Positions 35,851 through 44,158 are shown, numbered from the stretch's first letter. The stretch: 64,000 nucleotides of DNA from Cryobacterium sp. HLT2-28 (GCF_004402495.1 NZ_SOFH01000008.1:1-64000); one strand, 5' to 3'. The notes: generated by a model not told the origin, from the sequence alone. Translations and numbers: made by a program.

Positions 35851-36567
35851 ATGGTGACCAAGACACGTGAAGGTCAGTTGGTTGAGACCTTCGTCACTTT
35901 GGCGGACACACTCGTCGTCGGCTACGACATCGTCGACCTGTTGCACACGCTCGTCGACAAGTGCGCCCTCTTGTTCGAGGCGTCCGCCGTCGGCATCATC
36001 CTCTCCGCCGGCGAAAACGACGAACTCGAGGTTGTCGCCTCGACCAACGAGCGTAGCCGCCTCGTCGAAATCCTCCAGCTTCGGGCCGGGAACGGACCGT
36101 GCGTAGAGTGCTACACGACGGGCAGGCCCGTTGCGATCCCCGACCTCGACGTCGTGGCACCCCAATGGCCCAGGTTCCGTGCCGGGGCGCTCGAATTGGG
36201 CTTCAAATCGATGCATTCCGTTCCCCTCCGCCTGCGTCAGACGACGATCGGCTCACTCAACCTCTTCTGGGACCGCCTCGGTGGCCTGGGAGCGGACGAT
36301 CTCCTCACCGTCCAGGCCCTCGCGGACACGGCCACGATCGGCATCCTGCAGGAGCGGGCCCTGCGCGAGAGCGGCGTCGTGCGGGCGCAGTTGCAGCATG
36401 CGCTCAACAGCCGGGTACTGATCGAACAGGCCAAGGGCGTCGTGGCGTACACCCGCAACTCGAACATGGAGGAGGCCTTCGACGTGCTGAGGTCCTACGC
36501 CCGGAACAAGGGCCTGCCCCTCGTCGAGGTGGCCGAAAGGGTCGTCAATCGCAGGCTGTCCCTCTGA
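35851..36567 (+). CDS. GAF-ANTAR domain regulatory protein, second copy
   Basis: 238 aa. The GAF domain (about residues 15-165) contains ASAVGIILSAGENDELEVVA and GNGPCVECYTTGRPVAIPDL; the ANTAR domain (about 178-232) contains NSRVLIEQAKGVVAYTRNSN, EEAFDVLRSYARN and LVEVAERVVNRRL. It is an RNA-binding antiterminator by family. Similarity to the preceding protein is in architecture more than in sequence, so the pair may recognise different signals. It follows the first gene by 26 nt but seems to have its own leaderless promoter. Confidence 0.9.
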   Translation: MVTKTREGQLVETFVTLADTLVVGYDIVDLLHTLVDKCALLFEASAVGIILSAGENDELEVVASTNERSRLVEILQLRAGNGPCVECYTTGRPVAIPDLDVVAPQWPRFRAGALELGFKSMHSVPLRLRQTTIGSLNLFWDRLGGLGADDLLTVQALADTATIGILQERALRESGVVRAQLQHALNSRVLIEQAKGVVAYTRNSNMEEAFDVLRSYARNKGLPLVEVAERVVNRRLSL

Positions 36568-36575
36568 GCCCGCCC

Positions 36576-36614
36576 GGGTGCCCGATTCCCGGGTGGCCGA
36601 TTCCCGGGTGGCCG
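36576..36614. repeat. 15-bp tandem repeat, 2.6 copies
   Basis: Units GGGTGCCCGATTCCC (36576-36590) and GGGTGGCCGATTCCC (36591-36605) are followed by a partial third copy to 36614. The repeat is in the 174-bp gap after the second GAF-ANTAR gene. It could form hairpins, because CCCGGG is self-complementary, but no function is assigned. Confidence 0.8.
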
Positions 36615-36741
36615 GCGCGAGGTGACTGGTCCTCGTGACTTGCCCCTGAAACACTCGCTCGCCGGCAGGGATCGCTTTATACTGAAAGCGCGCCCCAGAC
36701 CCCGGCAGCACCGCCATTTGGTGAGCTTCGGAGGGACGACC

Positions 36742-37080
36742 ATGAAACGCATTTTTCACCCGGGGGGTTCAGTCGTCACGGGCAGCGATCTTGCTGACGC
36801 GGTGATGGAATACGCCGAGTCGCTGAGCGGTCGGAGCCAGGTTGACGTGGTCGACATCCCCGTGCTCACCGATTCGGGCCTGCCGGCCCGGGCCCGGTTC
36901 CTGATCGGGGCGTCCAGCCAACTGGTGAGTGTGACGAGCGAGCCGATCCTTCGCGAACTCATCGAGTCAGGGACGTCCGAGGACCTGCGCCGCCGAGCGC
37001 TCGTCGGCGCGGATACGGCGCTGGTCGGCTGGACGGGCGACGGTCTCGACTCTCCTCAGTTCGACGAGTTCGACTACTGA
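36742..37080 (+). CDS. Hypothetical protein of 112 aa
   Basis: A soluble, acidic small protein beginning MKRIFHPGGSVVTGSDLADA. It contains SQVDVVDIPVLTDSGLPARA and LIGASSQLVSV, then ends DSPQFDEFDY. I do not recognise the family. It may be an alpha/beta protein with a ligand-binding loop around VTGSDLADAV, but this is guesswork. The ATG has a strong GGAGG 7 nt upstream. A TATACT box at 36678-36683 is a candidate -10. It lies between the GAF-ANTAR genes and the universal stress genes, all on the plus strand. Confidence 0.8.
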   Translation: MKRIFHPGGSVVTGSDLADAVMEYAESLSGRSQVDVVDIPVLTDSGLPARARFLIGASSQLVSVTSEPILRELIESGTSEDLRRRALVGADTALVGWTGDGLDSPQFDEFDY

Positions 37081-37193
37081 TCGTCATCCTCTCCCTCGAA
37101 CGAGCCCGTTTCGTTGCCGGGACCTTGGCCTCTATCCGTCTCTGACCTGGGCGGCGACGATGGTGGCGTTGCCGGGCAGCGGAGGAGCACCTG

Positions 37194-38135
37194 ATGAACA
37201 AGCGGATTGTGGTTGGGCTGAGCGGACGGCCGACGGACGAGGGCGCCATGCGGTGGGCCCTCGGGTACGCTGCGCCACGCCGGTTCGAGGTCGATCTCGT
37301 GCATGTGGTCGACGAAACCTGGGGAGACATCCCGGCCGGCTTCCGTGGCACTGCCCGGGCCCAGGCCGAGACAGAACTCGCCAGGGAACTGGCCGAAGCG
37401 GTCCGCCTGGAACCGAACCTCGACATCCACTCCACAGTGCTGGTCGGGTCCCCGACCGCGGCGCTGGCGAAGAGGGCCGCGGGCGCGGAACTCCTCGTTG
37501 TCGGCTCCCACGCCCTCGGCCGGTTCCGTGACTACGTGTTCAGCACTCGCGCCGCCCAGATCGCCGCTCGCGCGCCCGGATCGGTGGTGGTGGTCCCGGA
37601 CCGCGCGGAGTCGCCGGGTCGCGGCGTCGTAGTGGGGGTGGACGGGTCTGACACCTCGCTGGCGGCCGTGCGGTTCGCCGCCGAGGAGGCCGACCGACAC
37701 GATGAGCCGTTGACCGCCGTCTATTGCTGGAGCGCGCCGACCCCATGGACGGCGGAAACCGCGCTGATCGATTGGCCGATGGAGCCGGACGACTCCGACC
37801 GCCTCGTGCTGGCCGAGGCCGTTGCCGGGCTGGCCACGCAGTATCCGGACCTCGACCTCGACCTCCGCCTTGAGGTCGGACTTCCCCCAGAAACATTGGC
37901 CAGGGTCGCGGCCGGTGCCAGGCTGCTGGTCGTCGGCAGCCACGGAAGGCACGGCCTGCAGCGCTTCTGGCTCGGCTCGGTCAGTCAGGTGATCGTCCTC
38001 ACGATGCCCTGCCCGGTGGCGGTGATCAGGCCCGCGCTGAGCGGGTCAGAATCGAGCAGGTCAGAATCGAGCGAGGCCGGACTGGGTGAGGCCGAATCGA
38101 GCGAGGCCGGACCGGGTGAGGCCGAATCGTCCTGA
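37194..38135 (+). CDS. Tandem-domain universal stress protein
   Basis: 313 aa with two Usp domains. Domain 1 (about 1-140) has VVGLSGRPTDEGAMRWALGY and LLVVGSHALGRF. Domain 2 (about 145-285) has GRGVVVGVDGSDTSLAAVRF and the full ATP-binding pattern G-x2-G-x9-GS (GSHGRHGLQRFWLGS). The C-terminal 30 residues are a Ser/Glu/Gly-rich tail made by a tandem repeat. Usp proteins of this double type belong to the dormancy (DosR) regulon in mycobacteria. GGAGGAG stands 6 nt before the ATG. Confidence 0.93.
   Translation: MNKRIVVGLSGRPTDEGAMRWALGYAAPRRFEVDLVHVVDETWGDIPAGFRGTARAQAETELARELAEAVRLEPNLDIHSTVLVGSPTAALAKRAAGAELLVVGSHALGRFRDYVFSTRAAQIAARAPGSVVVVPDRAESPGRGVVVGVDGSDTSLAAVRFAAEEADRHDEPLTAVYCWSAPTPWTAETALIDWPMEPDDSDRLVLAEAVAGLATQYPDLDLDLRLEVGLPPETLARVAAGARLLVVGSHGRHGLQRFWLGSVSQVIVLTMPCPVAVIRPALSGSESSRSESSEAGLGEAESSEAGPGEAESS
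38064..38123 (+). repeat. 30-bp tandem duplication in the tail of the universal stress gene
   Basis: Two copies, 38064-38093 and 38094-38123, differ at one base. Each encodes a ten-residue unit of the ESSEAG(L/P)GEA type. Partial copies (TCAGAATCGAGC) precede them. The repeat keeps frame, so it lengthens a disordered acidic tail and may vary between strains. Confidence 0.85.
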
Positions 38136-38149
38136 ATGTACCGGTCGCG

Positions 38150-38971
38150 TCAGGCTCGGGCGATGAGCACGGGCACCGTGATATTCATCAGCACGTCGTG
38201 GGTGACCGAACCGACGACCGACTGGGTCACCGCGTGGGGGTGGGAGACTCCGAGGATCAGGAGCGATGCGCCGTTCCCGGCGTCGAGGAGAGCCTCCGCT
38301 GGTTCCCGGTGCACCAACCGGCGTCGAACCGTGATCAGCGGGGCGGCCTGTGTGGCGCGGTCGGCGGCGTCAGCGAGGAGCCGTTGGGCCGCACCCGTGC
38401 TGCCCGCCAGATCAATGGACGGGTGCACATGGCTCACCGGCAAGGCGTGCACCAGCAGCAGGTCCTGGCCCAGACGGGCGGCCTCGCGCGCCCCGCGAAC
38501 GACGGCGGCGGCGGACCCGTCGAAGCGGTCGATGCCGACAACGACCCCCCGCCTGGTGTCGAAGGTGGTGTCGGGTGCGACCGCAACCGAGCAGCGGGCG
38601 GCTGCAGCCACCTGAACACTCCGGGAGCCGAGCACGCGCCCGTGCAGAAAACCGGTCTTGTGGGTTCCGACAACCAGGAGATCGTCGGAGGACGGCAGGC
38701 CGGCCAGGGTCCACGCCGGGCTGCCGTGCACGATCCTTGCACCCACGTCCACTCCCGGATACCGGCGCCCCGCCTCGGCCAGTTCGACATCCAGCAGTTC
38801 CCGGCCCCGCCGCTCGGCCTCGGCGGCATAGCCCGCTCCGAGCAGTCCCCATTCATCGTCAACGACGTGGACGAGGACGACCGGGCTGCTCTCTCCGGCC
38901 GCGCGGGCGAGTGCCCAGCGGATTGCTGCGCGACTCGGGCCGGATCCGTCAGCTCCGATATAGGTTGTCAC
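38150..38971 (-). CDS. Tandem-domain universal stress protein, second
   Basis: 273 aa with two Usp domains. Domain 1 starts MTTYIGADGSGPSRAAIRWAL and has LLVVGTHKTGFLHGRVLGSR. Domain 2 has RRGVVVGIDRFDGSAAAVVR and LLILGVSHPHAVTQSVVGSV. In both domains the G-x2-G-x9-G(S/T) ATP motif is altered, so nucleotide binding may be reduced. It overlaps the upstream usp gene by 4 nt (ATGA), so the two are one operon. Confidence 0.92.
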   Translation of the reverse strand: MTTYIGADGSGPSRAAIRWALARAAGESSPVVLVHVVDDEWGLLGAGYAAEAERRGRELLDVELAEAGRRYPGVDVGARIVHGSPAWTLAGLPSSDDLLVVGTHKTGFLHGRVLGSRSVQVAAAARCSVAVAPDTTFDTRRGVVVGIDRFDGSAAAVVRGAREAARLGQDLLLVHALPVSHVHPSIDLAGSTGAAQRLLADAADRATQAAPLITVRRRLVHREPAEALLDAGNGASLLILGVSHPHAVTQSVVGSVTHDVLMNITVPVLIARA

Positions 38972-39837
38972 GGCTCCACCGGGTCCGGCACGCGGTCAGG
39001 TCGCGGGATCACCGCCACGGGGCACTTGAGGTTGAGCAGCACGTCGTGGCTGACCGAACCGAGGAAGAGACTGCCGACCGCGCCACGGCCGTGCGTGCCG
39101 ACCACGACCAGTTCGGCCTCCCCGGAAGCGCCGACGAGGACCATGGCCGCGGGACCCTGTTCGAGAACATCCCTGACCTCCAGCCCGGGGTGGGCGGCGC
39201 GCACGCGCCCGGCGGCCTCGGCAAGGATGGCGGAGTGAGCCTCCCTGAGCTCGGCGAACGGGATGACCGCCCCGTATTCGACCGCAATGGTGGCCGGAAT
39301 CGACCAGGCGTGCACGACGTCGAGCACCCGTCCCCGTCGCACCGCCTCGCCGGCCGCGAAGGCGAGCGCTCCCGCGGCTGTGGCATCGTCCGCGAATCCG
39401 GCAACGATGCTCCCGGCCTTCGGCTTCCAGGTGGCGGGCACGACGACCACCGGGCAACGCGAGTGTGCGGCAAGGCGCAAGGGCAGGGTTCCATAGACGG
39501 CGCCGGCCAGGACCCCTGTCTTGTTCGTGCCGATGACCAGCAGATCAGCGGATTCCGAGGCCCTGACCAATTCATCGGCCGGCACGCCGCGTCGCACGTA
39601 GCTCGTCTTCTTGACGTTGGGGGCCTCATGCTCGACCCGCCGGGTCGCGTCGGCGAGAGCCCGTTCATAGACCGGCTGGAAGTCGTCGTCGGGCCTGCCC
39701 GCCGGGGCCCAACCCAGTTCGACGACGGTCGTCAGTTCGAGGTTCACGGGCTGGCCCTTCGCCCGTTCGAGGGCCCAGTCGAGGGCGGCCGTGCTGGCCG
39801 GGCCCCCGTCGATGGCAACGACCACTCTTTCGACCAT
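38968..39837 (-). CDS. Tandem-domain universal stress protein, third
   Basis: 289 aa from the ATG at 39837, which has GGAG 7 nt upstream; the open frame to 39873 is not needed. Domain 1 (MVERVVVAIDGGPASTAALD, DLLVIGTNKTGVLAGAVYGT) and domain 2 (GSIVAGFADDATAAGALAFA) are both present. Domain 2 keeps GTHGRGAVGSLFLGS, a complete ATP-binding loop. It diverges from the sensor kinase gene, and the shared 133-bp gap carries a DevR-type box. Confidence 0.93.
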   Translation of the reverse strand: MVERVVVAIDGGPASTAALDWALERAKGQPVNLELTTVVELGWAPAGRPDDDFQPVYERALADATRRVEHEAPNVKKTSYVRRGVPADELVRASESADLLVIGTNKTGVLAGAVYGTLPLRLAAHSRCPVVVVPATWKPKAGSIVAGFADDATAAGALAFAAGEAVRRGRVLDVVHAWSIPATIAVEYGAVIPFAELREAHSAILAEAAGRVRAAHPGLEVRDVLEQGPAAMVLVGASGEAELVVVGTHGRGAVGSLFLGSVSHDVLLNLKCPVAVIPRPDRVPDPVEP

Positions 39838-39917
39838 GACCGGACTCCGTTCCATCCTGGAAAACCGCACCATTCCTCGGTCTCACCAAGGTTCGCAGGG
39901 TGAACCCGGTGGGGAAA

Positions 39918-39931
39918 GGGCCGAACGTCCC
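39918..39931. promoter_or_regulatory. Candidate DevR/DosR-type operator
   Basis: GGGCC-GAAC-GTCCC is a near-perfect dyad with the GGGAC-N4-GTCCC core of the mycobacterial DosR box, with one base off. It lies 40 nt before the sensor kinase gene and 80 nt before the divergent usp gene. It overlaps where the -35 box would be for TAGAAT at 39939-39944, the arrangement expected for activation. Assignment to the adjacent LuxR-type regulator is inference from the neighbourhood. Confidence 0.55.
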
Positions 39932-39970
39932 ACGCGAGTAGAATCCGTGCAAGAGACCGAGAGGCGGACC

Positions 39971-41650
39971 ATGGCCATGCCCCCTGAACGCATGCTCAGC
40001 ACCGTCACCGACCGGCTTCCCCTCCTGGCCGCGGCAACCGAGCCGGAGGTGCGCCTGCGCAGCCTGCTCCAGGCCAGCCAGTCCGTGGTCGAGCAACTGG
40101 ACCTCTCCGCCGTGCTGCGCCGCATCGTCGACGTCGCGGTCGAACTCGTGGGGGCGCGCTACGGCGCCCTCGGCGTGATCGGGTCGAACGGCGGGCTCGA
40201 GCAGTTCCTCCACGTCGGCATGCCGGATGGTCTGGCCGAACGGATCGGACACCTGCCGGTCGGCCGGGGTCTGCTCGGGGCTTTGATCGATGACCCGCAG
40301 CCGATCCGTCTGGCCAGGCTCGGAGACGACGACCGGTCGGTCGGCTTCCCGGAGGGACATCCGCCGATGGACGGTTTCCTGGGTGTTCCGGTGCGGGTTC
40401 GCGGAACGGTCTTCGGGAACCTGTATCTGACCGAACCGGCGGCGGGCGCCTTCAGCGGCGAGGACGAGGAGCTGCTCAGCGCACTTGCCGCCACCGCCGG
40501 GATCGCGATCGAGAACGCACGCCTGTTCGAGGAGACCCAGCGACACCAGCGGTGGTCGGCCGGCACCGCGGAGATCAGCGCGGCGCTGTTATCGGAACGG
40601 GCCGACGACCCGCGGGCGCTGCTCGCCGATCGGCTGGCGGCGATCGCGGATGCCGACCTCGTCTGCGTCGTCGTGCCCGGAAGCTCCGAGACACTCCTGG
40701 TCGACACCGCACGAGGCGTGCTCGCCGACCAGGTCCGCGGTCTCGTCTTCCCGGCATCCGCTGCGGTGTGCGGGCGGTCGCTGGAAAGCGGCCAGCCCTT
40801 CCTGACCTCCGGCGCGGCCGGGCATCCGGACGGGGCGATCCTGATCGGACCGGCCATGGTGATTCCGCTGCGGACGAGCGGTCGGCCCGACGGGGTGCTG
40901 ACGGCGTCGCGCCGGGCGGGGCGACCCGGCTTCTCGCCCAGCGAGCTGGAGATGGCAACCGACTTCGTCGCGCAGGCCGGTGTCGCACTCGAACTGGCCA
41001 GAGGCCGGGCGGTGCGGCAGCGGCTGGCCGTACTCGAGGACCGCAGCCGGATAGCACGGGATCTGCACGACCAGGTGATCCAGAGGCTGTTCGCTGCCGG
41101 GCTGGGTCTGCAGGCCATTGCCGGCACGGTTGTCGAGCCGGACCTCAGGAATCGGATCCTCGACCAGGTCACGGCGCTCGATGCCGCCGTCTCCGAGATC
41201 CGGACGGCCGTCTTCGCCCTCTCGGCCCAGATCCACCCCGACCGGCCGTCGGTTCGGCACCGGATCCTCGACCTGCTCGCCGAACTCGGCCCGCTCTTCG
41301 AGAACCCGCCGCGGATCACCTTCTCCGGCCCGATCGACCTGCTCACCCCCGACGCGCTGGCCGACGACCTCGTGGCGGTCCTCCGTGAGGGGCTGACCAA
41401 TGTGCTCCGTCACGCCGAGGCCAGCGAGTCAACGGTGTCCGTCGGGGTTGCCGGCGACACCATCACGGTCGACATTCTTGATGACGGGGTCGGGCCCCTC
41501 GGGGCCGACAGGTCAAGCGGCCTGGCCAATCTGGCGGCGCGTGCCCGGAACTGGCAGGGTGCGCTGTCCCTGACCGCCGTCGACACGGGCGGAAGCCTGC
41601 TTCGATGGAGCGGGCAACTCACCGCCGAACGGGAAGGGCAGGCACAATGA
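39971..41650 (+). CDS. DevS/DosS-like GAF-GAF sensor histidine kinase, predicted heme gas sensor
   Basis: 559 aa: GAF-A (about 45-187), GAF-B (about 205-343), HisKA_3 with phospho-acceptor His366 (IARDLHDQVIQRLF) and an HATPase domain (VLREGLTNVLRHAEA, GLANLAARARNW). GAF-A matches mycobacterial DevS closely (IGHLPVGRGLLGALIDDPQP, GFLGVPVRVRGTVFGNLYLT). His130 in GHPPM and Tyr152, 22 residues later, sit exactly where DevS has its heme ligand His149 and distal Tyr171. Heme binding and sensing of O2, NO or CO are therefore predicted. GAGAGG is 6 nt before the ATG. It is cotranscribed with the response regulator. Confidence 0.9.
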   Translation: MAMPPERMLSTVTDRLPLLAAATEPEVRLRSLLQASQSVVEQLDLSAVLRRIVDVAVELVGARYGALGVIGSNGGLEQFLHVGMPDGLAERIGHLPVGRGLLGALIDDPQPIRLARLGDDDRSVGFPEGHPPMDGFLGVPVRVRGTVFGNLYLTEPAAGAFSGEDEELLSALAATAGIAIENARLFEETQRHQRWSAGTAEISAALLSERADDPRALLADRLAAIADADLVCVVVPGSSETLLVDTARGVLADQVRGLVFPASAAVCGRSLESGQPFLTSGAAGHPDGAILIGPAMVIPLRTSGRPDGVLTASRRAGRPGFSPSELEMATDFVAQAGVALELARGRAVRQRLAVLEDRSRIARDLHDQVIQRLFAAGLGLQAIAGTVVEPDLRNRILDQVTALDAAVSEIRTAVFALSAQIHPDRPSVRHRILDLLAELGPLFENPPRITFSGPIDLLTPDALADDLVAVLREGLTNVLRHAEASESTVSVGVAGDTITVDILDDGVGPLGADRSSGLANLAARARNWQGALSLTAVDTGGSLLRWSGQLTAEREGQAQ

Positions 41651-42327
41651 TCCGCGTCTTCCTGGTCGACGACCACGAGGTCGTGCGCCGAGGCGTCGCC
41701 GATCTGATCAACGCGGAAGCCGATCTCGAGGTCGTGGGGGAGGCGTCGACGGCCAGGCAGGCGGTGGCGCGGGTCGCCGCGACGCTGCCGGACGTTGCCG
41801 TTCTCGACGTGCGCCTGCCCGACGGCAGCGGGATCGACGTCTGCCGTGCGATCAGGTCGAAGAACCCAACGGTGCAGTGCCTGATCTTCACGGCATTCGA
41901 CGATGACGAGGCCACCTACGCCGCGGTTCTGGCCGGGGCGTCCGGCTACGTGCTCAAGGACATCCGTGGCCAGCGGCTGATCGAGAGCATCCGGCGGGTC
42001 GCCCTGGGCGAGACCCTGGTCACCCGGAAGGTTGCCGCGCACGTGGTCACCGCGCTCGGGACCGATCGGGCCGAACCGGCGGCAACCCTCACCGCCAGGG
42101 AACGCCAGGTCCTCGAACTCATCTCGCGGGGCCTGACCAACCGCCAGATCGGCGAACACCTCGACCTCGCGGAGAAGACGGTCAAGAACTACGTCTCCGG
42201 GCTGCTCGGAAAACTCGGGATGCAGCGGCGCACCCAGGCCGCCGTCTTCGGCGCCGAACTGCACCACCACGAACCGGCCGCCACGGTCCGGAATCGGTCA
42301 GTCGGTCCCGGTACGCTGGCCGAATGA
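41647..42327 (+). CDS. DevR/DosR-like NarL-family response regulator
   Basis: 226 aa. The receiver has DD at 8-9, phospho-acceptor Asp54 (AVLDVRLPDGSG), Thr/Lys switch residues (FTAFDDDEA, VLKDIRGQRL) and a LuxR-type HTH (LTARERQVLELISRGLTNRQ, then KTVKNYVSGLLGKLGMQRRT). It overlaps the kinase gene by 4 nt (ATGA). By analogy it activates hypoxia or dormancy genes such as the neighbouring usp genes. Sequence similarity to DevR includes the KDIRG linker start. Confidence 0.92.
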   Translation: MIRVFLVDDHEVVRRGVADLINAEADLEVVGEASTARQAVARVAATLPDVAVLDVRLPDGSGIDVCRAIRSKNPTVQCLIFTAFDDDEATYAAVLAGASGYVLKDIRGQRLIESIRRVALGETLVTRKVAAHVVTALGTDRAEPAATLTARERQVLELISRGLTNRQIGEHLDLAEKTVKNYVSGLLGKLGMQRRTQAAVFGAELHHHEPAATVRNRSVGPGTLAE

Positions 42328-42827
42328 AACCAGAGCGTATTGTGCCGGTCGTTCCCGGCCCCGGGCAGGAGTCGGTCTGGGACTACCCGCGTCCGCCCCG
42401 CATCGAGCGGAGCACCGAGCAGGTGGTGGTCCTGCTGGGCGGCACCGTCATCGCGGACACGTACGACGCGGTGCGGGTTCTCGAAACCAGCCACCCGCCG
42501 GTCTACTACCTGCCGCGAACGGCGTTCCGCCCGGGCAGCCTGGTGCCCGCCGACGGGCGGTCGATCTGCGAGCACAAGGGCCAGGCTGCCTACCTGACCG
42601 TGATCGCGCCCGGCCGGCGCGAGGAGGCCGCGGCCTGGACCTACCCGTCGCCGTGGGGCGGCTATGAGGAACTCGCCGACCGGGTGGCCGTGTACCCGGG
42701 CCGGATGGACTCGTGCACCGTAGACGGTGAGGTCGTGCAAGCGCAACCCGGGGACTTCTACGGCGGCTGGATCACCTCTCGGGTGGCCGGTCCGTTCAAA
42801 GGTGCGCCTGGCACGCTCGGCTGGTGA
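42324..42827 (+). CDS. DUF427 domain protein
   Basis: 167 aa, single DUF427 beta-barrel domain. It shows VVVLLGGTVIADTYDAVRVL, PPVYYLPRTAF, CEHKGQAAYLTV and AWTYPSPWGGYEELADRVAV, the usual conserved run. Function of the family is unknown. It overlaps the response regulator gene by 4 nt (ATGA), so it is the third gene of that operon. Confidence 0.93.
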   Translation: MKPERIVPVVPGPGQESVWDYPRPPRIERSTEQVVVLLGGTVIADTYDAVRVLETSHPPVYYLPRTAFRPGSLVPADGRSICEHKGQAAYLTVIAPGRREEAAAWTYPSPWGGYEELADRVAVYPGRMDSCTVDGEVVQAQPGDFYGGWITSRVAGPFKGAPGTLGW

Positions 42828-42899
42828 GCTCCCTGACGGGGAACTGCCGGCCGCGGCGCCCGGCGCTCAATCCGCCGAACAGACCTGAGCATTCTTCGA

Positions 42900-42905
42900 T
42901 ACAAT
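42900..42905 (+). promoter_or_regulatory. -10 box of a leaderless hypothetical gene
   Basis: TACAAT ends 6 nt before the ATG at 42912, with no Shine-Dalgarno sequence between. This is the same spacing as at several other genes in this window. Confidence 0.5.
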
Positions 42906-42911
42906 GCGGCC

Positions 42912-43256
42912 ATGCCCGAGTTCGCCTCGCCGGGGCAGGATCCCCTCGCACCTCCCGGCCCTGACGCCGCAGGCCCGGATCCGACCGGCCCTGGACAGCC
43001 CGGCCCTGCCCAGCCTTCCCTGGCTGCCGCTGGTCGTCCCAGCGGTGCATCGGGGGAGACCTCGACTGCCGGACCGCCCGCAACGGGATCTCATCCCGTG
43101 CTCCCGGCCGGCGTGGACGAGGACCTGCCGGACGACGCCGACGATGTGGCGGTCGGGGTCCCGCCGCCGCGAGCCAGTGCACGGGTTGAACCGGAGGAGA
43201 CCGTGATCCAGGGTGCGCTGCGCCGGGGGCTTCGCCGCTGGTGGCCGCCGCGTTGA
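42912..43256 (+). CDS. Hypothetical proline-rich protein
   Basis: 114 aa. The first 65 residues are Pro/Gly/Ala-rich and probably disordered. An acidic patch (DEDLPDDADD) follows, then a basic C-terminus (LRRGLRRWWPPR). I do not recognise it. The case for a real gene is the well-placed -10 box and the acidic-to-basic end typical of small actinobacterial proteins. The low-complexity composition is a reason for doubt. It precedes the Nif3-like gene. Confidence 0.5.
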   Translation: MPEFASPGQDPLAPPGPDAAGPDPTGPGQPGPAQPSLAAAGRPSGASGETSTAGPPATGSHPVLPAGVDEDLPDDADDVAVGVPPPRASARVEPEETVIQGALRRGLRRWWPPR

Positions 43257-43336
43257 GACGCCGACCTCCCGCCCGGCCGCGCATCGGGCGGCTCAGCCGG
43301 AAGGCGGCTGAGCTCGGCCGACGGTAGGCTGGCGAC

Positions 43337-44158
43337 GTGTCATTCTCGCTCGCCGCAGTCACCCGCACCGTCCACGAATTGTGGCCTCTGGCCGGGGCAG
43401 AAGGCTGGGACGCGCCCGGCCTGGCCAGCGGTGATCCGGCGCGCGGCGTCGACGCCATCCACCTCGCGGTCGACGCCGTGGCGATCACGGTCGACGAGGC
43501 CATCGAATCCGGTGCCGACCTGCTCCTGGTTCACCACCCCTTGCTCCTCCGCGGGGTCACGTCCGTTGCCGCCGACCGGTACAAGGGAGCACTCCTCAGA
43601 CGTCTGATCCGGGCGGATTGTGCGCTGCTCGCCGCGCACACCAACGCGGACGTCGTCGCCGACGGTGTTTCGGACATCCTGGCCCGCCGCCTCGGCCTCG
43701 TCGACAGCCGGCCGATCACAGAAGGGTCGACGCCTGGAACGGGCATCGGACGCGTGGGACGGCTGGAACACCCGACCACGCTGGGCGGGCTGGCTCGCCG
43801 GGTCGCTGATCTGCTGCCCGCCACCGCCTCGGGCGTGCGGGTGTCCGGCGACTACGGCAGCACGGTGGAGACCGTGTCCGTGTGCGGCGGCGCCGGGGAC
43901 TCGCTCCTCGGCACCCCGGGCGTGGTCGGAAGCGATGTCTACATCACCGCGGACCTGCGGCACCACCCGGCGTCCGAGGCTCGCGAACAGGCCCTCCTCA
44001 ACGGAAACACGCCGGCACTGATGGACGTGTCACACTGGGCCAGCGAATGGCTGTGGCTGGACACCGCAGCCGATGCCCTCCGGGCGAAGCTGCCCGGAGT
44101 CCGCGTGACCGTCAGCGACCTGCGCACCGATCCGTGGGACTTCGTCATCGTGCAGTAA
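43337..44158 (+). CDS. Nif3-like dinuclear metal centre protein
   Basis: 273 aa, GTG start. Metal-ligand motifs are LLLVHHPLLLRG near the N-terminus, LLAAHTNADVVADGVSDILA in the middle, and DVSHWASEWLWL near the C-terminus, as in the Nif3/YbgI family, which forms hexameric toroids. The enzymatic role is unsettled (GTP cyclohydrolase type 1-like activity has been proposed for relatives). TAGGCT ends 6 nt before the GTG, indicating a leaderless transcript. It precedes the zinc-ribbon gene, a common pairing in Actinobacteria. Confidence 0.92.
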   Translation: MSFSLAAVTRTVHELWPLAGAEGWDAPGLASGDPARGVDAIHLAVDAVAITVDEAIESGADLLLVHHPLLLRGVTSVAADRYKGALLRRLIRADCALLAAHTNADVVADGVSDILARRLGLVDSRPITEGSTPGTGIGRVGRLEHPTTLGGLARRVADLLPATASGVRVSGDYGSTVETVSVCGGAGDSLLGTPGVVGSDVYITADLRHHPASEAREQALLNGNTPALMDVSHWASEWLWLDTAADALRAKLPGVRVTVSDLRTDPWDFVIVQ

